Assembly (NCBI RefSeq): GCF_905171765.1
Contig: NC_053390.1
Location: 212,293,359 to 212,357,358, forward strand
DNA length: 64,000 nt
Direction: 5' to 3'
Source: Bufo bufo
Taxonomy: Eukaryota > Chordata > Amphibia > Anura > Bufonidae
The position numbers and the translations under genes were made by a program. Below the pieces are notes generated by a model. That model searched no databases. It worked only from the letters and a program-made list of their open reading frames with translations, and was not told where the DNA came from. Below, piece by piece: positions 12,870-22,774 of this stretch (position 1 is its first letter; each line of letters opens with the position of its first letter).

Positions 12870-13091
12870 ATAATAGTGTCATGCACAGACCACCATTAAT
12901 TCAAAGCCCACCAAAAGCACAACTTTTGGTTAAAAATATTTTTTTCTTATTTTCCTCCTCAAAAACCTAGGTGCGTCTTATAGTGAAGTTTAATATTTGT
13001 ATATATATATAGGTCTCACTTGTGTTATTGGGCAACGGGATGTTGGGGGTCAGCAGTCATGAAACAACAATATTGTTCTATGAAAATGTAC

Positions 13092-13093
<2 letters not shown>

Positions 13094-13126
<33 letters not shown>
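13094..13126. repeat. Poly-T tract
   Basis: A run of 33 T near the right end of the hAT element, followed by a 'gcggcccacata' motif that echoes the left end. Confidence 0.95.
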
Positions 13127-13129
<3 letters not shown>

Positions 13130-13905
13130 CGGCCCACATAAACTTAAATTTTGTTTTTTTGGCCCATGTTAGCCTTTGAGTTTGACATGCTTGTTCTACA
13201 CTATAGCTATCTAACTCCCACTAGACTTCACAAGATGGGCAGGATTGATCACTCTAGGTGTCACAGATGCAGTGCGGAGGGCGCCAACTTTTGGCATATG
13301 ATATGGGACTGCCCTACCATTCATCAGTATTTGGTATCGGTACTGGAGATTCTAAAGGCCCTGGTACCTCCGACATTGCAGCTGTGCCCCAAGATGTGCA
13401 TCCTGGGCATAGTGGATCAAGAGTCTTAGTCACATTATCACAGAATTTTCTTAGAAAGAACACCTGTTTATGGCTAGAAAGGCAATCGCCCTGCGATGGA
13501 TGGGAGATACTCCCCCCACAAAGGGACAGTGGCTCTCTTTGGTAAATAGGGCGGCTTCCATGGAGAACATAGTCTATAAACATAGAGGATGCCCGCAAAA
13601 ATTCGATAGGGTCTGGGGTGATTGGTGTTCATCTCCACTTACTTTGCATGATTTGCGCCTGCACTCGACGGTTGACGACTCTTAGGAGTGGGGTTTGCTG
13701 GGTAGTCCTGCATGTACTACTTACAATTAAATGTTCATTTGAGTATGTCATGTGCCTGTATAGTTATGTTCTATAAATGCATCACCTGTACAACTATTAT
13801 GTAAATCATACATATGTGACTCCAGCTGCATGTTATTTTAGTCTCTAATGAGCATTATATCTGCATTTCTGAATGGCCCCTGCGTGGGTCACTACGATAT
13901 CCTTT

Positions 13906-13931
13906 AATAAAACGAGTTTAAAAAAAATAAA
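13906..13931 (+). terminator. Poly(A) signal and A-rich tail of LINE 1
   Basis: AATAAA at 13906-13911 is followed within 10 bases by an A-rich tail and directly by the right target duplication (13932-13947). This fits retrotransposition from a polyadenylated transcript. Confidence 0.8.
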
Positions 13932-14098
13932 AAATACCATACAAGGGACAGAACATAAGACCTCTTGATGCATACTGAATGGATTACTTTCCATACAGAA
14001 TGCTTTAGGACAAAACTGATGCGTTTTTTTCCGGTATTGAGACCCTTTTATGGATTTCAATGCCGGAAAAGAATAACACTAGTGTGAAAGTACCCTAA
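13932..14098. mobile_element. Right part of the MITE split by LINE 1
   Basis: Starts with the LINE target duplication and ends 'cactagtgtgaaagtaccctaa', the inverted counterpart of the TTAGGG end at 4172. 'ccggtattgagaccc' is shared with the MITE at 53018. Confidence 0.6.
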
Positions 14099-14545
14099 AT
14101 TTGTAGTTATGTTTCGGTTCTTGGATGATTTGTTTTTGCAGGGACCCATACTTTTAGGTTATTAAACGTACTAGGTACAAAACAAGTAAAAACCTATTTT
14201 CCGTGGTTCTACACTTCATACAGTCTTCACAAAGATATAAATGAATATACAGAATAAGTCATACATACAAAGATCAAAGGGTACAGAAAGTACCAACTGA
14301 GAACAGACATGGCATAAATAAGGCATCTTTTTAAAATTTCAATGTATATCCTAAAAATGGTACAGAATATCAAGTTTACATAAGCAGCACTTTCTGAATT
14401 TCAACCTATAGACCTGTACTACCCCCAGAAAAATGGGAATGCCCAGCAGATAATCACAGATCCAAAATCAAGGGAGACAACCGTGGTGCATCTAGCCAAG
14501 GAGCCAACCATTTCTGTAATTTAAGTGAAAAGCCCCTTGAGATTA
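14099..14545. other. Non-coding stretch
   Basis: No gene, RNA or repeat structure recognised. Confidence 0.35.
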
Positions 14546-14890
14546 TTAAAGAGAACCTGCCTCCTCTCTTGGCCTGTGTGTTTTAGAAAATAATTATATT
14601 GCTTATGAAATTACTGTTCTGGGGCATGTCTTTATGATTCTATATTGTGCCATTCTTCTGTTATTTGTGCTAGAAGTTTCTGGTAAAACCCATCTGTCCC
14701 TTTAGCCATTTGTGGTGCGTCCCTGCATAGTCTGACTTGTCCAATCAGTGCTGCCAGTGTCAGGCTGAACAGGGACACGCCACAACTGAGAACACCCAAC
14801 TTCTAGCAGGAATAAGAGAAGAATAGCACATCACAGAATCGTAAGAAAAGATGCTCCGGAATTGATATTACATGAGGAATGCAAATCTAT
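14546..14890. mobile_element. Fold-back MITE
   Basis: The halves are complementary around a centre near 14745. 'gtggtgcgtccctgcatagtc' at about 14713 pairs imperfectly with 'gaacagggacacgccac', and 'tgctagaagttt' pairs with 'acttctagca'. The start 'aaagagaacctgcctcctc' resembles other frog MITE ends. No coding capacity. Confidence 0.65.
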
Positions 14891-14892
14891 AT

Positions 14893-14980
14893 ACACTGCC
14901 TGTCCAAAAAAAGTCGCCACCTGGATTTAACTAAGCAAATAGTTATGAGCCTCCTATTGGATAATTAATGCATGCGCAAG
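14893..14980. mobile_element. Terminal fragment of a Tc1-like element
   Basis: 'cactgcctgtccaaaaaaagtcgccacc' resembles the terminal repeat style of Tc1 elements and is preceded by TA. No transposase or second end was found, so this is a solo fragment at best. Confidence 0.4.
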
Positions 14981-15878
14981 CCCCCCCCCCCCCCTCAATA
15001 TAACAATGTCTTGTGGCCACCATACAGTAATGTCGTTTTGTTGCTCATGTATGGGGGGGTGGGGAGTGCAGTAGTGCGATGCAGGTTGCAGGCAGGAAGG
15101 ACTTGGCCAGAGTCAGACAGGGCTACAGTTGTAGAAGACATACATGGTCATAGACACCTTTTATTTAAGACAGTCTGGATATCTTTTAGGGGTTTTCTCA
15201 CACTCCCCTTCTTCCTTCTTGAACAGTCACTCACAGGCAAACTCTGTGGTGTGGGGGTTGGACTTGAGACTTTTCCAGCCATTCGCTCCTGTGCTGCTCG
15301 GTGGCCTCACACGTTATCTGATTCAGACGTCGGTGGGCGGAGACTTCATTATGGGAACCAGGAAGAGTCGGGGGCGGGGGGCGCTAATTGTACTTGTATG
15401 CAATTATGCAGGGGCGGGCGGGCGGACGCAGATTTTGAAGCGGTCAGCGCACATGACCGTTTCTATGATGTCACAAAATACTGCTGTTATTAGGAAACGG
15501 CAATATCGCCATATCACTGTTTCTTAATACTGCGGTATGTATCGCTAAGACCGTTATATATCACTCAACCCTAGTCCCAGCATGACTGAGGTTGTGCTGG
15601 CACGCCGGATCCTCCTTGCAGTGTTGAGGAGGTCAGTTGCCTTTTCTCTCTCCTCCCCTGCCTGCCCATGCTTTCCTCTAGGCAGGGGGCGGGCTGAGAG
15701 TCTTTCCAGAAGTCACATGACACGTAACTTCCAGCATTTGGAACGCATGTGGTTCCGGGTGGAATGGATTCCGGAAGTGGAGGGGGCCTGTTATTTGATA
15801 GTGAAACATTAAAAGCTAATCCAACACCTTAGTGCACTTGAACGTGCAGAGGTGTGTGTGGTCACACTCCCAAATATA
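14981..15878. other. Non-coding, GC-rich in parts, no recognised gene
   Basis: The reading frames here have no recognisable domain. 'cggcaatatcgccatatcac' and the repeated 'atatc' motifs near 15500 suggest an old repeat, but no ends were identified. Confidence 0.35.
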
Positions 15879-16147
15879 CAGTCCTGATCAAAAGTTTAAG
15901 ACCACTTGAAAAATTGCAAAAAATCATATTTAGCATAGCTGAATCTTAACAAGGTTCCAAGTAGAGCTTCAACATGCAACAAGAAGAAATGAGATTGAGA
16001 CAAAACATTTTAATGAATACAACGAATAAACTGAAACAGGTTGTTTTTCAGCTGATCAAAAGTTTAGGACCACATGCCTTTAAAAGGCCAAATCTGTGCA
16101 AAGATGTGGATTCATTGTCATTTTCTGTCAGGTAGTCACACGTTGTG

Positions 16148-17057
16148 ATGGCAAAGGCAAAAAAACTCTCCCTTTTTGAACGTGGTCGGGTTGTTGAACT
16201 GCATAAGCAGGGTCTCTCACAGCGCGCCATCGCTGCTGAGGTGGGACGCAGTAAGACAGTCATTTGGAATTTCTTAAATGATCCTGAGGGTGCAATTTCA
16301 TCAGCACTGAGCCGGAGGATCCAATTGGCTGTCCGTCAAGACACTGGACGATCCTCGGCCCAAATTAAGGCCCTTACTGGTGCTGACTGCAGCCCCATAA
16401 CCATCAGACGGCATCTGAGACTGAAGGGCTTCAAAAACAAAAAACGTCTTCAAAGACCTCGTCTCCTTGAACGCCACAGAACTGCTCGTTTAGACTTTGC
16501 AAGAGAGCACCGAACATGGGACATTCAAAGGTGGAAGAAAGTTTTATTCTCTGAGAAAAAATTTAACCTTGATGGTCCTGATGGTTTCCAACGTTACTGG
16601 CATGACAAGCAGATCCCACCTGAGATGTTTTCTACGCGCCACAGTGGACGGGGCGCCATAATGGTCTGGGGTGCTGGCTATGTCCAGATGTTGCAGAGAG
16701 CATTCCTCATGACTGAGGGCCCTCGTCTGTGTGGTAACGACTGGGTTTTTCAACAGGACAACGCTACAGTACACAATGCCCGCAGGACAAGAACTTCTTC
16801 CAGGAGAATAACCTCACTCTCTTGGCCCATCCTGCGTGTTCCCCTTATCTAAATCCAATTGAGAACCTTTGGGGATGGATGGCAAGGGAAGTTTACAAAA
16901 ATGGACAACAGTTCCAGACAGTAGATGGCCTTTGTGCGGCCGTCTTCACTACTTGGAGAAATGTTCCCACTCACCTCATGGAAACGCTTGCATCAAGCAT
17001 GCAGAAACAAATTTTTGAAGTGATAAACAATAACTGCAGAGCTACTCATTTTGGGGG
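16148..17057 (+). pseudogene. Tc1-like transposase (copy 2), frameshifted
   Basis: Starts at ATG 16148 ([19 protein letters not shown]). It has a paired-type helix-turn-helix ([19 protein letters not shown]), then a second DNA-binding half, then the DDE domain. The first catalytic block reads [13 protein letters not shown] where the family has an Asp before the Glu, so the first catalytic Asp appears to be missing through a codon loss. The second Asp (FQQDNATVH) and the Glu ([10 protein letters not shown]) are present. A frameshift near 16820 moves the last ~90 residues into another frame, and a G run at about 17052 follows. Both defects make it inactive. Confidence 0.92.
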
Positions 17058-17070
17058 GGGGGGGGGGGGG
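17052..17070. repeat. Poly-G tract
   Basis: A run of about 19 G just after the transposase reading frame. Confidence 0.9.
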
Positions 17071-17307
17071 TTTAGTTTTTTTTTTTTGGAGGCGTGGTCC
17101 TAAACTTTTGATCAGCTGAAAAACAGCCTGTTTCAGTTTTTGTTGTTTTCATTAAATTAAATGCTCCAAAAAGTGTTTTGTCTCACTCCCATTTCTTCTT
17201 GTTGCATGTTGAAGCTCTACTTGGAACCTTGTTAAGATCCAGCCATGCTAAATATGATTTTTTTGCCATTTTTCAAGTGGTCTTAAACTTTTGATCAGGA
17301 CTGTAAA

Positions 17308-17515
17308 TCAAATTCCTATGTTGAGCTGGTATACTTATTCCTTAAAATATAACTTTTTTACTAGATATGCCCTAAAATATTAAAGAGTTAAAAAGCACCA
17401 AACAACCGTGAGCAGATAGACTGAACCACTACCAGCACATCCAACTTAGTTATATTACGTCTAGTTGCCTAAAGATGGAACAAAGGTAATATACAGACCT
17501 ACCGCCTCGAGTAAA
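17308..17515. repeat. Left inverted copy of the PLE terminal sequence
   Basis: Contains 'ccagcacatccaacttagtt' and 'gttgcctaaagatggaacaaagg'. The same sequence is inverted at 22775-22990 (tttgttctatctttaggcaac; aactaagttggatgtgctgg). Similarity runs about 200 bp and stops near 'cctaccgcctc'. Confidence 0.9.
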
Positions 17516-18397
17516 CACAGAGCACCCACCCTGACAGGGGCGACCCCATACGGAACCTGTCCCTAGTTAGGGGCCTAATCCCTATGCTTGCCCTCACTTG
17601 ATCCCTACATGCCACGTTTCGTCCTCATCATAGGACTCCTCAGGGAATTATAGTAGTGAACTTAAACTGAAAAACACAAGAGACAAACAACCATAAAGAC
17701 TATCAGTACTCCATTCTTAACAGGGTTCACTCAATGAACACCATAGTGCCCATTAAGCAACCTCACACTTACTAATGAAGTAACACATCAACTCCTAACT
17801 CATAGGAGGCACAGTCCGACAGTGGTCCCGCTGTGTTCAGATGCAGAGAAGTGTCCCATGCATCATGCCGCCTCACCGTTGGTGTAGTCGAGTGGGGAGA
17901 GTGTAGGCCTGCATCTCATCCCTTTTCAAATGTGCCTAGCTCTTGGGCCCCTCCCCTACTTCCTGTAATGTGTCTGTGGAACGCTCAGCGTGCGTTCCAC
18001 AGACCGGAAGTCAGGGATCACGTGATACTAGGGCCGCGGGTCACATGGCATCGCATGACTACGGCGTCCCCAGTTGCTAGATACGCACAAGGTCATCGTT
18101 TCATGCCTGCCCGCTGCCACAGATAATGGACAGCAATTTCACTTACATATTGAGTCATAAATCAGACTCATGAGCAGATTTATTTGGTCAGTTTCCTAGC
18201 ACAGATAGTCAATTTAATAATACCACTTCGCTCCCGCCCTCCTTTTTAGTATATATAAAGGAATGTATTTTAGGGGGAGAGAGAGAGAGAGAGAGAGATA
18301 TATCTATCTAATATATATATCATCTCGATCTATAATTCTTACTATGGGTAATTCAAATCTGTATCTCCATGATGTTTTTAGGATACCAGAAATTGGT
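17516..18397. other. PLE 3'/terminal region, non-coding
   Basis: Apart from the hammerhead it holds no recognised gene. A (GA)n(TA)n tract lies at about 18276-18322. It ends at the TTAA (18398-18401) where piggyBac sequence begins. Assignment to the PLE is by position and the ribozyme. Confidence 0.5.
17601..17648 (-). ncRNA. Hammerhead ribozyme (type I, PLE-associated)
   Basis: On the - strand, from 17648 to 17601: a 5' stem I strand (attcc), the invariant box CTGAGGA (CUGANGA), stem II gtcc-tatgatga-ggac, the invariant GAAA at 17620-17617, a short stem III with an A-U and a C-G pair, the cleavage triplet GTA (17608-17606), and a 3' stem I strand (gggat) that pairs with the first over five positions, including one G-U. 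All conserved core positions are present. Minimal type I hammerheads are known in Penelope-like elements, which agrees with the endonuclease on the same strand. Cleavage would fall after 17606. Self-cleavage has not been shown here. Confidence 0.8.
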
Positions 18398-18884
18398 TTA
18401 ACCCCTTTAGGACACAGTCTTATTTCACCTTAAGGACCAGGCCATTTTTTGCAAATCTGACCAGTGTCACTTTAAGTGGTGATAACTTTAAAACGTTTTG
18501 ACTTATCCAGGCCATTTTGAGATTGATTTTCGGCACATATTGTACTTCATGACACTGGTAAAATGAAATAAAAAAAATTCATTTTTATTCATAAAAAAAA
18601 TACCAAATTTACCAAAAATTTGTAAAAAATTTCAAGTTTCCAAGTTTCAATTCCCCTACTTCTATAATACGTAGTAATACCTCCAAAAATACGTATTACT
18701 TTACATTCCCCATATGTCTACTTCATGTTTGGATCATTTTGGGAATGATGTTTTATATTTTGGGGATGTTACAAGGCTTAGAAGTTTAAAAGCAAATCTT
18801 GAAATTTTTCTGAAATTTTCAAAAACCCAATTTTTAGGGACCAGTTCAGGTCTGAAGTCACTTTGTGAGGCTTACATAATAGAA

Positions 18885-19735
18885 ACCACCTCAAAACTGA
18901 TTTTACAAACGTCGTTAAACCTTTTAGGTGTTCCACAAAAGTTAATGGCAAATGGAGATAACATTTCAGAATTTAGATTTTTTTTGGGCAAATTTTCAAT
19001 TTTAATCCATTTTTTCAACTAACAAAGCAAGGGTTAACAGCCAAACAAAATGCTATATTTATTGTCCCGATTCTGTAGTTTGCAGAAACACCCCATATGT
19101 GGCCGTAAACTACTGTACGGGCACACAGTAGGGCGTGGAGGGAAATGTGCGCCGCATGGTTTTTGGAAGGCAGATTTTGCTGGACTGGTTTATTTACACC
19201 ATGTCCCATTTGAAGCTCCCCTGATGCACCCCTAGAGTAGAAACTCCATAAAAGTGACCCCATTTTAGAAACTACGGGATAAGGTGGCAGTTTTGTTGGG
19301 ACTATTTTTAGGGTACATATGATTTTTGGTTTATCTATATTACATTTTTGTGAGGCAAGGTTACCAGAAATAGAAATTCTGAAATTTCATCTCCATTTGC
19401 CAATAACTCTTGTGGAACACCTAAAGGGTTAACGACATTTGTAAAATCAGTTTTGAATACCTTGAGAGGTGTAGTTTCTTGGGGTCTGGGGTCGCTTTTA
19501 TGGAGTTTTTACTCTAGGGGTGCATCAGGGGGGCTTCAAATGGAACATGGTGCCAAAAAAAGCCATCAAAATCTGCCTTCCAGAAACCATACGGCGTTCC
19601 TTTCCTTCTGCGCCCTGCCGTTTGGTCATACAGCAGTTTACGACCACATATGGGGTGTTTCTGTAAACTGCAGTATGAGGGTAATAAATATTAAGTTTTG
19701 TTTGGCTGTTAACCCATGCTTTGTTATTGGAAAAA
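18885..19735. repeat. Inverted modules in the piggyBac non-coding part
   Basis: A module at about 18890-18985 (aaaactgattttacaaacgtcg...) recurs inverted at about 19385-19470. The next module at about 19020-19285 (caaagcaagggttaacagcc...) recurs inverted at about 19475-19735. The order is A, B, A', B'. The copies are diverged at scattered positions. Confidence 0.82.
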
Positions 19736-19770
19736 AACTGATTAAAATGGAAACCTTTTTATTTTTTTAC

Positions 19771-20177
19771 CGTGTTCATCTGAGGGGTTAGGGGGGTCTT
19801 TTTATAGAGCAGATTCTTACGGACGCGGCGATACCTAATATGTCTACTTTTTTGTTATTTTTTTTATGTATTACACTAATCGTTTTATAAACAAAAAACA
19901 TTTTAGTATCTCCATAGTCTGAGTTATTTTTTGTTTTTAGTTTTTAGCCGAATATCTTATGTAGGGGCTAATTTTTTGCGGAAGGAGAGGACTGTTTTAT
20001 TGGCACTATTTTGGGGGGCATATGACTTTTAGATCGCTTGCTATTACAATTTTTGATGTAAGGTGACAAAAAATACTTTATATATTTTTATTTTTTTCGT
20101 GTCCAACTGAGGGGTTTGGGAGGGTCTTTATAGAGCAGATTCTTACGGACGCGGCGATACCTAATATGTCTACTTTT
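19771..20177. repeat. Direct repeat pair (~80 bp) in piggyBac
   Basis: 'agattcttacggacgcggcg' and its surroundings occur at about 19771-19852 and again at about 20099-20177 in the same orientation. Confidence 0.88.
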
Positions 20178-20300
20178 TTTTTATTTATTTTAGTTTTACA
20201 AAATAATAATGTTGAAAAACTTTTTTTTTTGTTTTAGTGTCTCAAGTCTGAGAACCAGTTTTTTTATCCGATTTGTCAGTGGCTAAATTGGGATATAAAT

Positions 20301-21701
20301 TTAGTACACCATGGAAGTGTGATACTCCCTGAAGCAACCAATAATGCAGAGGCCCGGATGATCGGGGCACGTGTCACACTGAGTAGTGGTGTCCTTCCGT
20401 ATCCCCCTCCTGTGACATACTCTGCACCTTTTTTGGGTCGGTCCCTTCTTTCCAGTATGGGGGACCACACCTGGAAAGTGTTGGCCAGGGACGATCCGGG
20501 CGCCTCCAGTTCCCGAGGTACTCCGGCCTTCTCTTTCCCGGTCAGAAAAGATTAGGTCCTTGAGGACTGCCTCATAGAACTGAAGGAATGTCCCTGTGTT
20601 GCCAGGGCTCCGGGACAGCACAAAAGAGTTGTACAAGGCAACCTACACCAAGTAGACGGCAACTTTTTTGTACCATGCCCGGGTTTTGCGCATGGCGTTA
20701 TATGGCTTGAGGACTTGATCAGATAGATCAACTCCTCCCATATACCGATTTGTAGTCGACGATGCAATCGGGCTTGTACCGTTGCCGCGGTACATCGCAC
20801 AGGGACAGGGGTGATGCCGTTATCATGAATTGTGGACAGTACAAGGACATCCCTCTTGTCCTTATATCTGACCAGCAACAGGTTTCCAGTGGTAAGGGCA
20901 CGGGTCTCACCCCTGGGGATAGGTACCTGGAGGGGGTGGGCAGGGAGGCCGCGTTGATTTTTCCGCACGGTCCCACAAGCGAACGTGGATCTGGCGGCGA
21001 GGGACTGGAACAAGGGGATACTAGTATAAAAGTTATCCATGTACAGGTGGTAACGCTTATCTAGCAGTGGGTGCATAAGGTCCCACACAAGTTTCCCGCT
21101 AACACCCAGAGTGGGGGGACATTCTTGGGGGTTCAATACGGGAATCTTGTCCCTCGTACACACAAAACTTTTAAGTGTACCCTGAGGTACTCTCACAAAG
21201 TTTGTACAGCGTCACGCCATACCTCGCCCGCTTAGAGGGAACATGCTCCTCAACGGCGACCTCCCTTCCTTCCAGGTACATAGGCCTGTACAAATTTGGC
21301 CCCAAAGTGATCGATGACCGGCCTGATTTTGTACAGGCGGTCATGGGCAGGATCACCTCGAGGGGGACATGCTGCATTATCTAAATAATGCAGGCATTTC
21401 CGGATGGCCTCAAACCGGGAGAGTGTCATGCCGTACTGTAAAGTGGGGTCTGGAAGAGGACGTCCCCACTCCAGTAATGCTTGACACTAGGTTTCTTGAC
21501 TAGGCCCATGTGCAGCACGAGGCCCCAAAACGTCCTCATCTCGGCTGCACTGACCGGGGTCCAGCCACCCGGCCTAGCCAAAAAGGAACCCAGGCGTTGA
21601 GCAATGAACTGTTGGGCGTACAGGTTCGTCTGCTCCACAATCACATTTACAAAGTGGTCACTGAAAAAAAGACTAAAATATTCATATTCACTGAAGCCCA
21701 C
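20301..21701 (-). pseudogene. piggyBac transposase pseudogene
   Basis: Read on the - strand from about 21701. The N-terminal DDE_Tnp_1_7 region comes first (FSEYEYFSLFFSDHFVNV, EQTNLYAQQFI), followed by the catalytic core and a C-terminal cysteine-rich domain (KRCRVCHRRGIRKDTTTQC...CPDHPGLC). The block that normally holds the first catalytic Asp (ELAIDES-like) reads REVAVEEH, so that Asp looks replaced. The second site (YHLYMDNFYTS) and third site (DVLVLSTIHDN) keep their Asp. At least three frameshifts split it, near 21400, 21190 and 20630. Working family members excise and insert at TTAA without footprints; this one cannot. Confidence 0.9.
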
Positions 21702-22244
21702 TGTGGAAATCTGGATTCCTGGTTGAATCGTTCAGCTCTGGATTCGACGTGCAGTGCTTCTCTCTCCTCGGCTCCCGGACACAAAAGGAGGAGGAGAGGA
21801 GCGCTGCTATAATTTGAATGAACCGCCCTCCCAGCCGACCAATGAGAGCGATCCTGAGAGGTGATGTCACAATCACCTCTCAGGATTGCAGGATTGTGAT
21901 TGGTGGTGTATTATCACACCACCGATCACCATCCTGTTTCGGGTTATCTGGTCCCCAGAGACCCGAATATCCCTGAAACGCAGCAAACCGCAGGTCTGAA
22001 TTGACCTGCGATCGCTGACATGGGGCGCATTTAGCCAAGGTGCCTGCTCAATGATTTGAGCAGGCACCGGGTTCCGCGACCAGTCCGTGTGCGACCAAAC
22101 TATCCTTGTTGCACGCCAGATCGATTAATTACAGGAACAACCTATTGGGGACGTAGGAAGTTTTGAGGAGTGGGGGGGGGGGGAATATTTTACTGGTATC
22201 TGGGACAATTTTAAACGGGTGATGGTCACTGAAACCTGCCTTAG

Positions 22245-22743
22245 ATAAAACAGCTAAAATGCTGCTGCTCATTCAGTCCGTTAGGCTGTACAGTCTTAAG
22301 ATAATAAATCCACTTGGCCTCACATTGGAGGATTTTCTAATCCCAATTGCCTTTCATTCATGGGCATAGAGTTGATTAAAAAAACTATCTGGCCTCCCCT
22401 CATGGTCCTTCTTCACATGCTGTGCGACCGCAGTGTCCCTTGAGTTTTCTACATCACCCAGATGCTCCCCCACTCTCCGCCTAAACTCCCGTATGGTCTT
22501 CCCAATATATTCTTTGCCACGTGAACAAGTTATTTTGTAAATTACCCCTTTGGATCTACAATTAATGAAATCCCTGATCTCGTATTTTCTCCCCATATTG
22601 TTGCTTACAAATGTTTTACTACATTGTATGTATTTACATGCCACACATCCTAAACATCTAAAATTGCCACGCACCCTCCTGTCCAACCATGTACCTGGCT
22701 TTGGCACTGCCACAAAGTGACTTTTGACCAGTTGGTCCCGCAC
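22245..22743 (-). pseudogene. Penelope-like GIY-YIG endonuclease fragment
   Basis: Read from 22743 downward: a basic Cys-rich linker (FRCLGCVACKYIQCSKTF) precedes the GIY-YIG nuclease (GVIYKITC, EYIGKTIREFRRRVGEH, then VAQHVKKDHEGRPDSF). After a stop at 22354 a frameshift leads into the usual C-terminal piece (EAKWIYYLKTVQPNGLNE), ending near 22245. The Tyr, Gly and Arg positions of the nuclease are present. The domain follows reverse transcriptase in complete PLEs. Here sequence upstream of 22743 switches to the inverted terminal copy, so no RT is present. Confidence 0.88.
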
Positions 22744-22774
22744 ACTCGGTCACCGTGCATCCATCTGCAATCTA

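Larger units (their letters stand above)
9341..13193. mobile_element. Non-autonomous hAT element with giant minisatellite
   Basis: Ends are CATGGGTGTCAAAC... on the left and, read inward from the right, CAAGCATGTCAAACTC..., the typical hAT pattern CAggGGTGTCAAAC. An exact 8-bp target duplication, ttctacac, lies at 9333-9340 and 13194-13201. The LINE ORF2 reads through in frame if the element and one duplication copy are removed. No transposase is encoded. The contents are a palindromic cassette (9409-9937), a 26-bp tandem array (9996-12869), about 220 bp of A/T-rich sequence, and a 33-base T run. It would need a hAT transposase supplied from elsewhere. Confidence 0.9.
6063..13685 (+). pseudogene. 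L1-type ORF2 (endonuclease + reverse transcriptase), interrupted
   Basis: Starts at ATG 6063 (MAPLRVMSWNVRGLG). An APE-type endonuclease comes first (LGLQETHL, MGDFNQ, and SDHAPV with the catalytic His). The reverse transcriptase follows: PSGKAPGPDG, YRPISLLN, RQGCPLSP and the catalytic YADDLILF near 8150. There is a frameshift at about 8163 and another near 8640. At 9340 the reading frame (...LFIL H) is cut by the hAT element and resumes at 13202 (YSYLTPTRLHKMG), with a Cys/His motif (CHRC...) in the C-terminal region. A further frameshift follows near 13429, and the stop is at 13685. Joined length is about 1,250 codons, as in other L1 ORF2 proteins. Function in the family is target-primed reverse transcription; this copy is dead. 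Confidence 0.92.
4339..13931 (+). mobile_element. L1-type LINE 1, full length, split by a hAT element
   Basis: A 16-bp direct repeat (aaataccatacaaggg) flanks the element at 4323-4338 and 13932-13947. Inside are a GC-rich 5' UTR (about 4339-4606), ORF1, a 545-bp spacer without clear coding content, ORF2, and a 3' UTR with AATAAA at 13906 followed by an A-rich tail. Without the hAT insertion (9341-13193) the element is about 5.7 kb, normal for an L1 clade member. Several frameshifts show it is no longer active. Confidence 0.9.
15879..17303 (+). mobile_element. Tc1-like DNA transposon (copy 2)
   Basis: Terminal inverted repeats of ~230 bp begin CAGTCCTGATCAAAAGTTTA and end with its reverse complement. 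They are flanked by TA at 15877-15878 and 17304-17305. A second 'gctgatcaaaagtttaggacc' block lies inside each inverted repeat (about 16052 and 17095), giving the IR/DR layout common in Tc1 elements. It holds one transposase reading frame with a frameshift. Confidence 0.93.
18398..22130 (-). mobile_element. piggyBac-type DNA transposon, inactive
   Basis: Begins at TTAA 18398 (ttaacccctttaggacacag). It holds a decayed piggyBac transposase on the - strand (20301-21701), a long non-coding 3' section with inverted and direct internal repeats (18885-20177), and a 5' section rich in short palindromes such as 'caggtctgaattgacctg' near 21990. The right end was not pinned down; candidate TTAA sites are near 22126 and 22211. 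It interrupts the Penelope-like element. Confidence 0.78.

Noticed and set aside
9969..12886. Three overlapping - strand ORFs of 911-963 codons encoding a Trp/Gly-rich 26-residue repeat
   Set aside because: All three frames are open only because the 26-bp unit has no stop codon and 26 is not divisible by 3. There is no promoter, domain or conservation evidence for a protein.
22245..22743. Bacterial-type homing endonuclease or contamination
   Set aside because: The Cys-rich linker and C-terminal sequence are typical of Penelope-like elements, and the hammerhead and surroundings agree.
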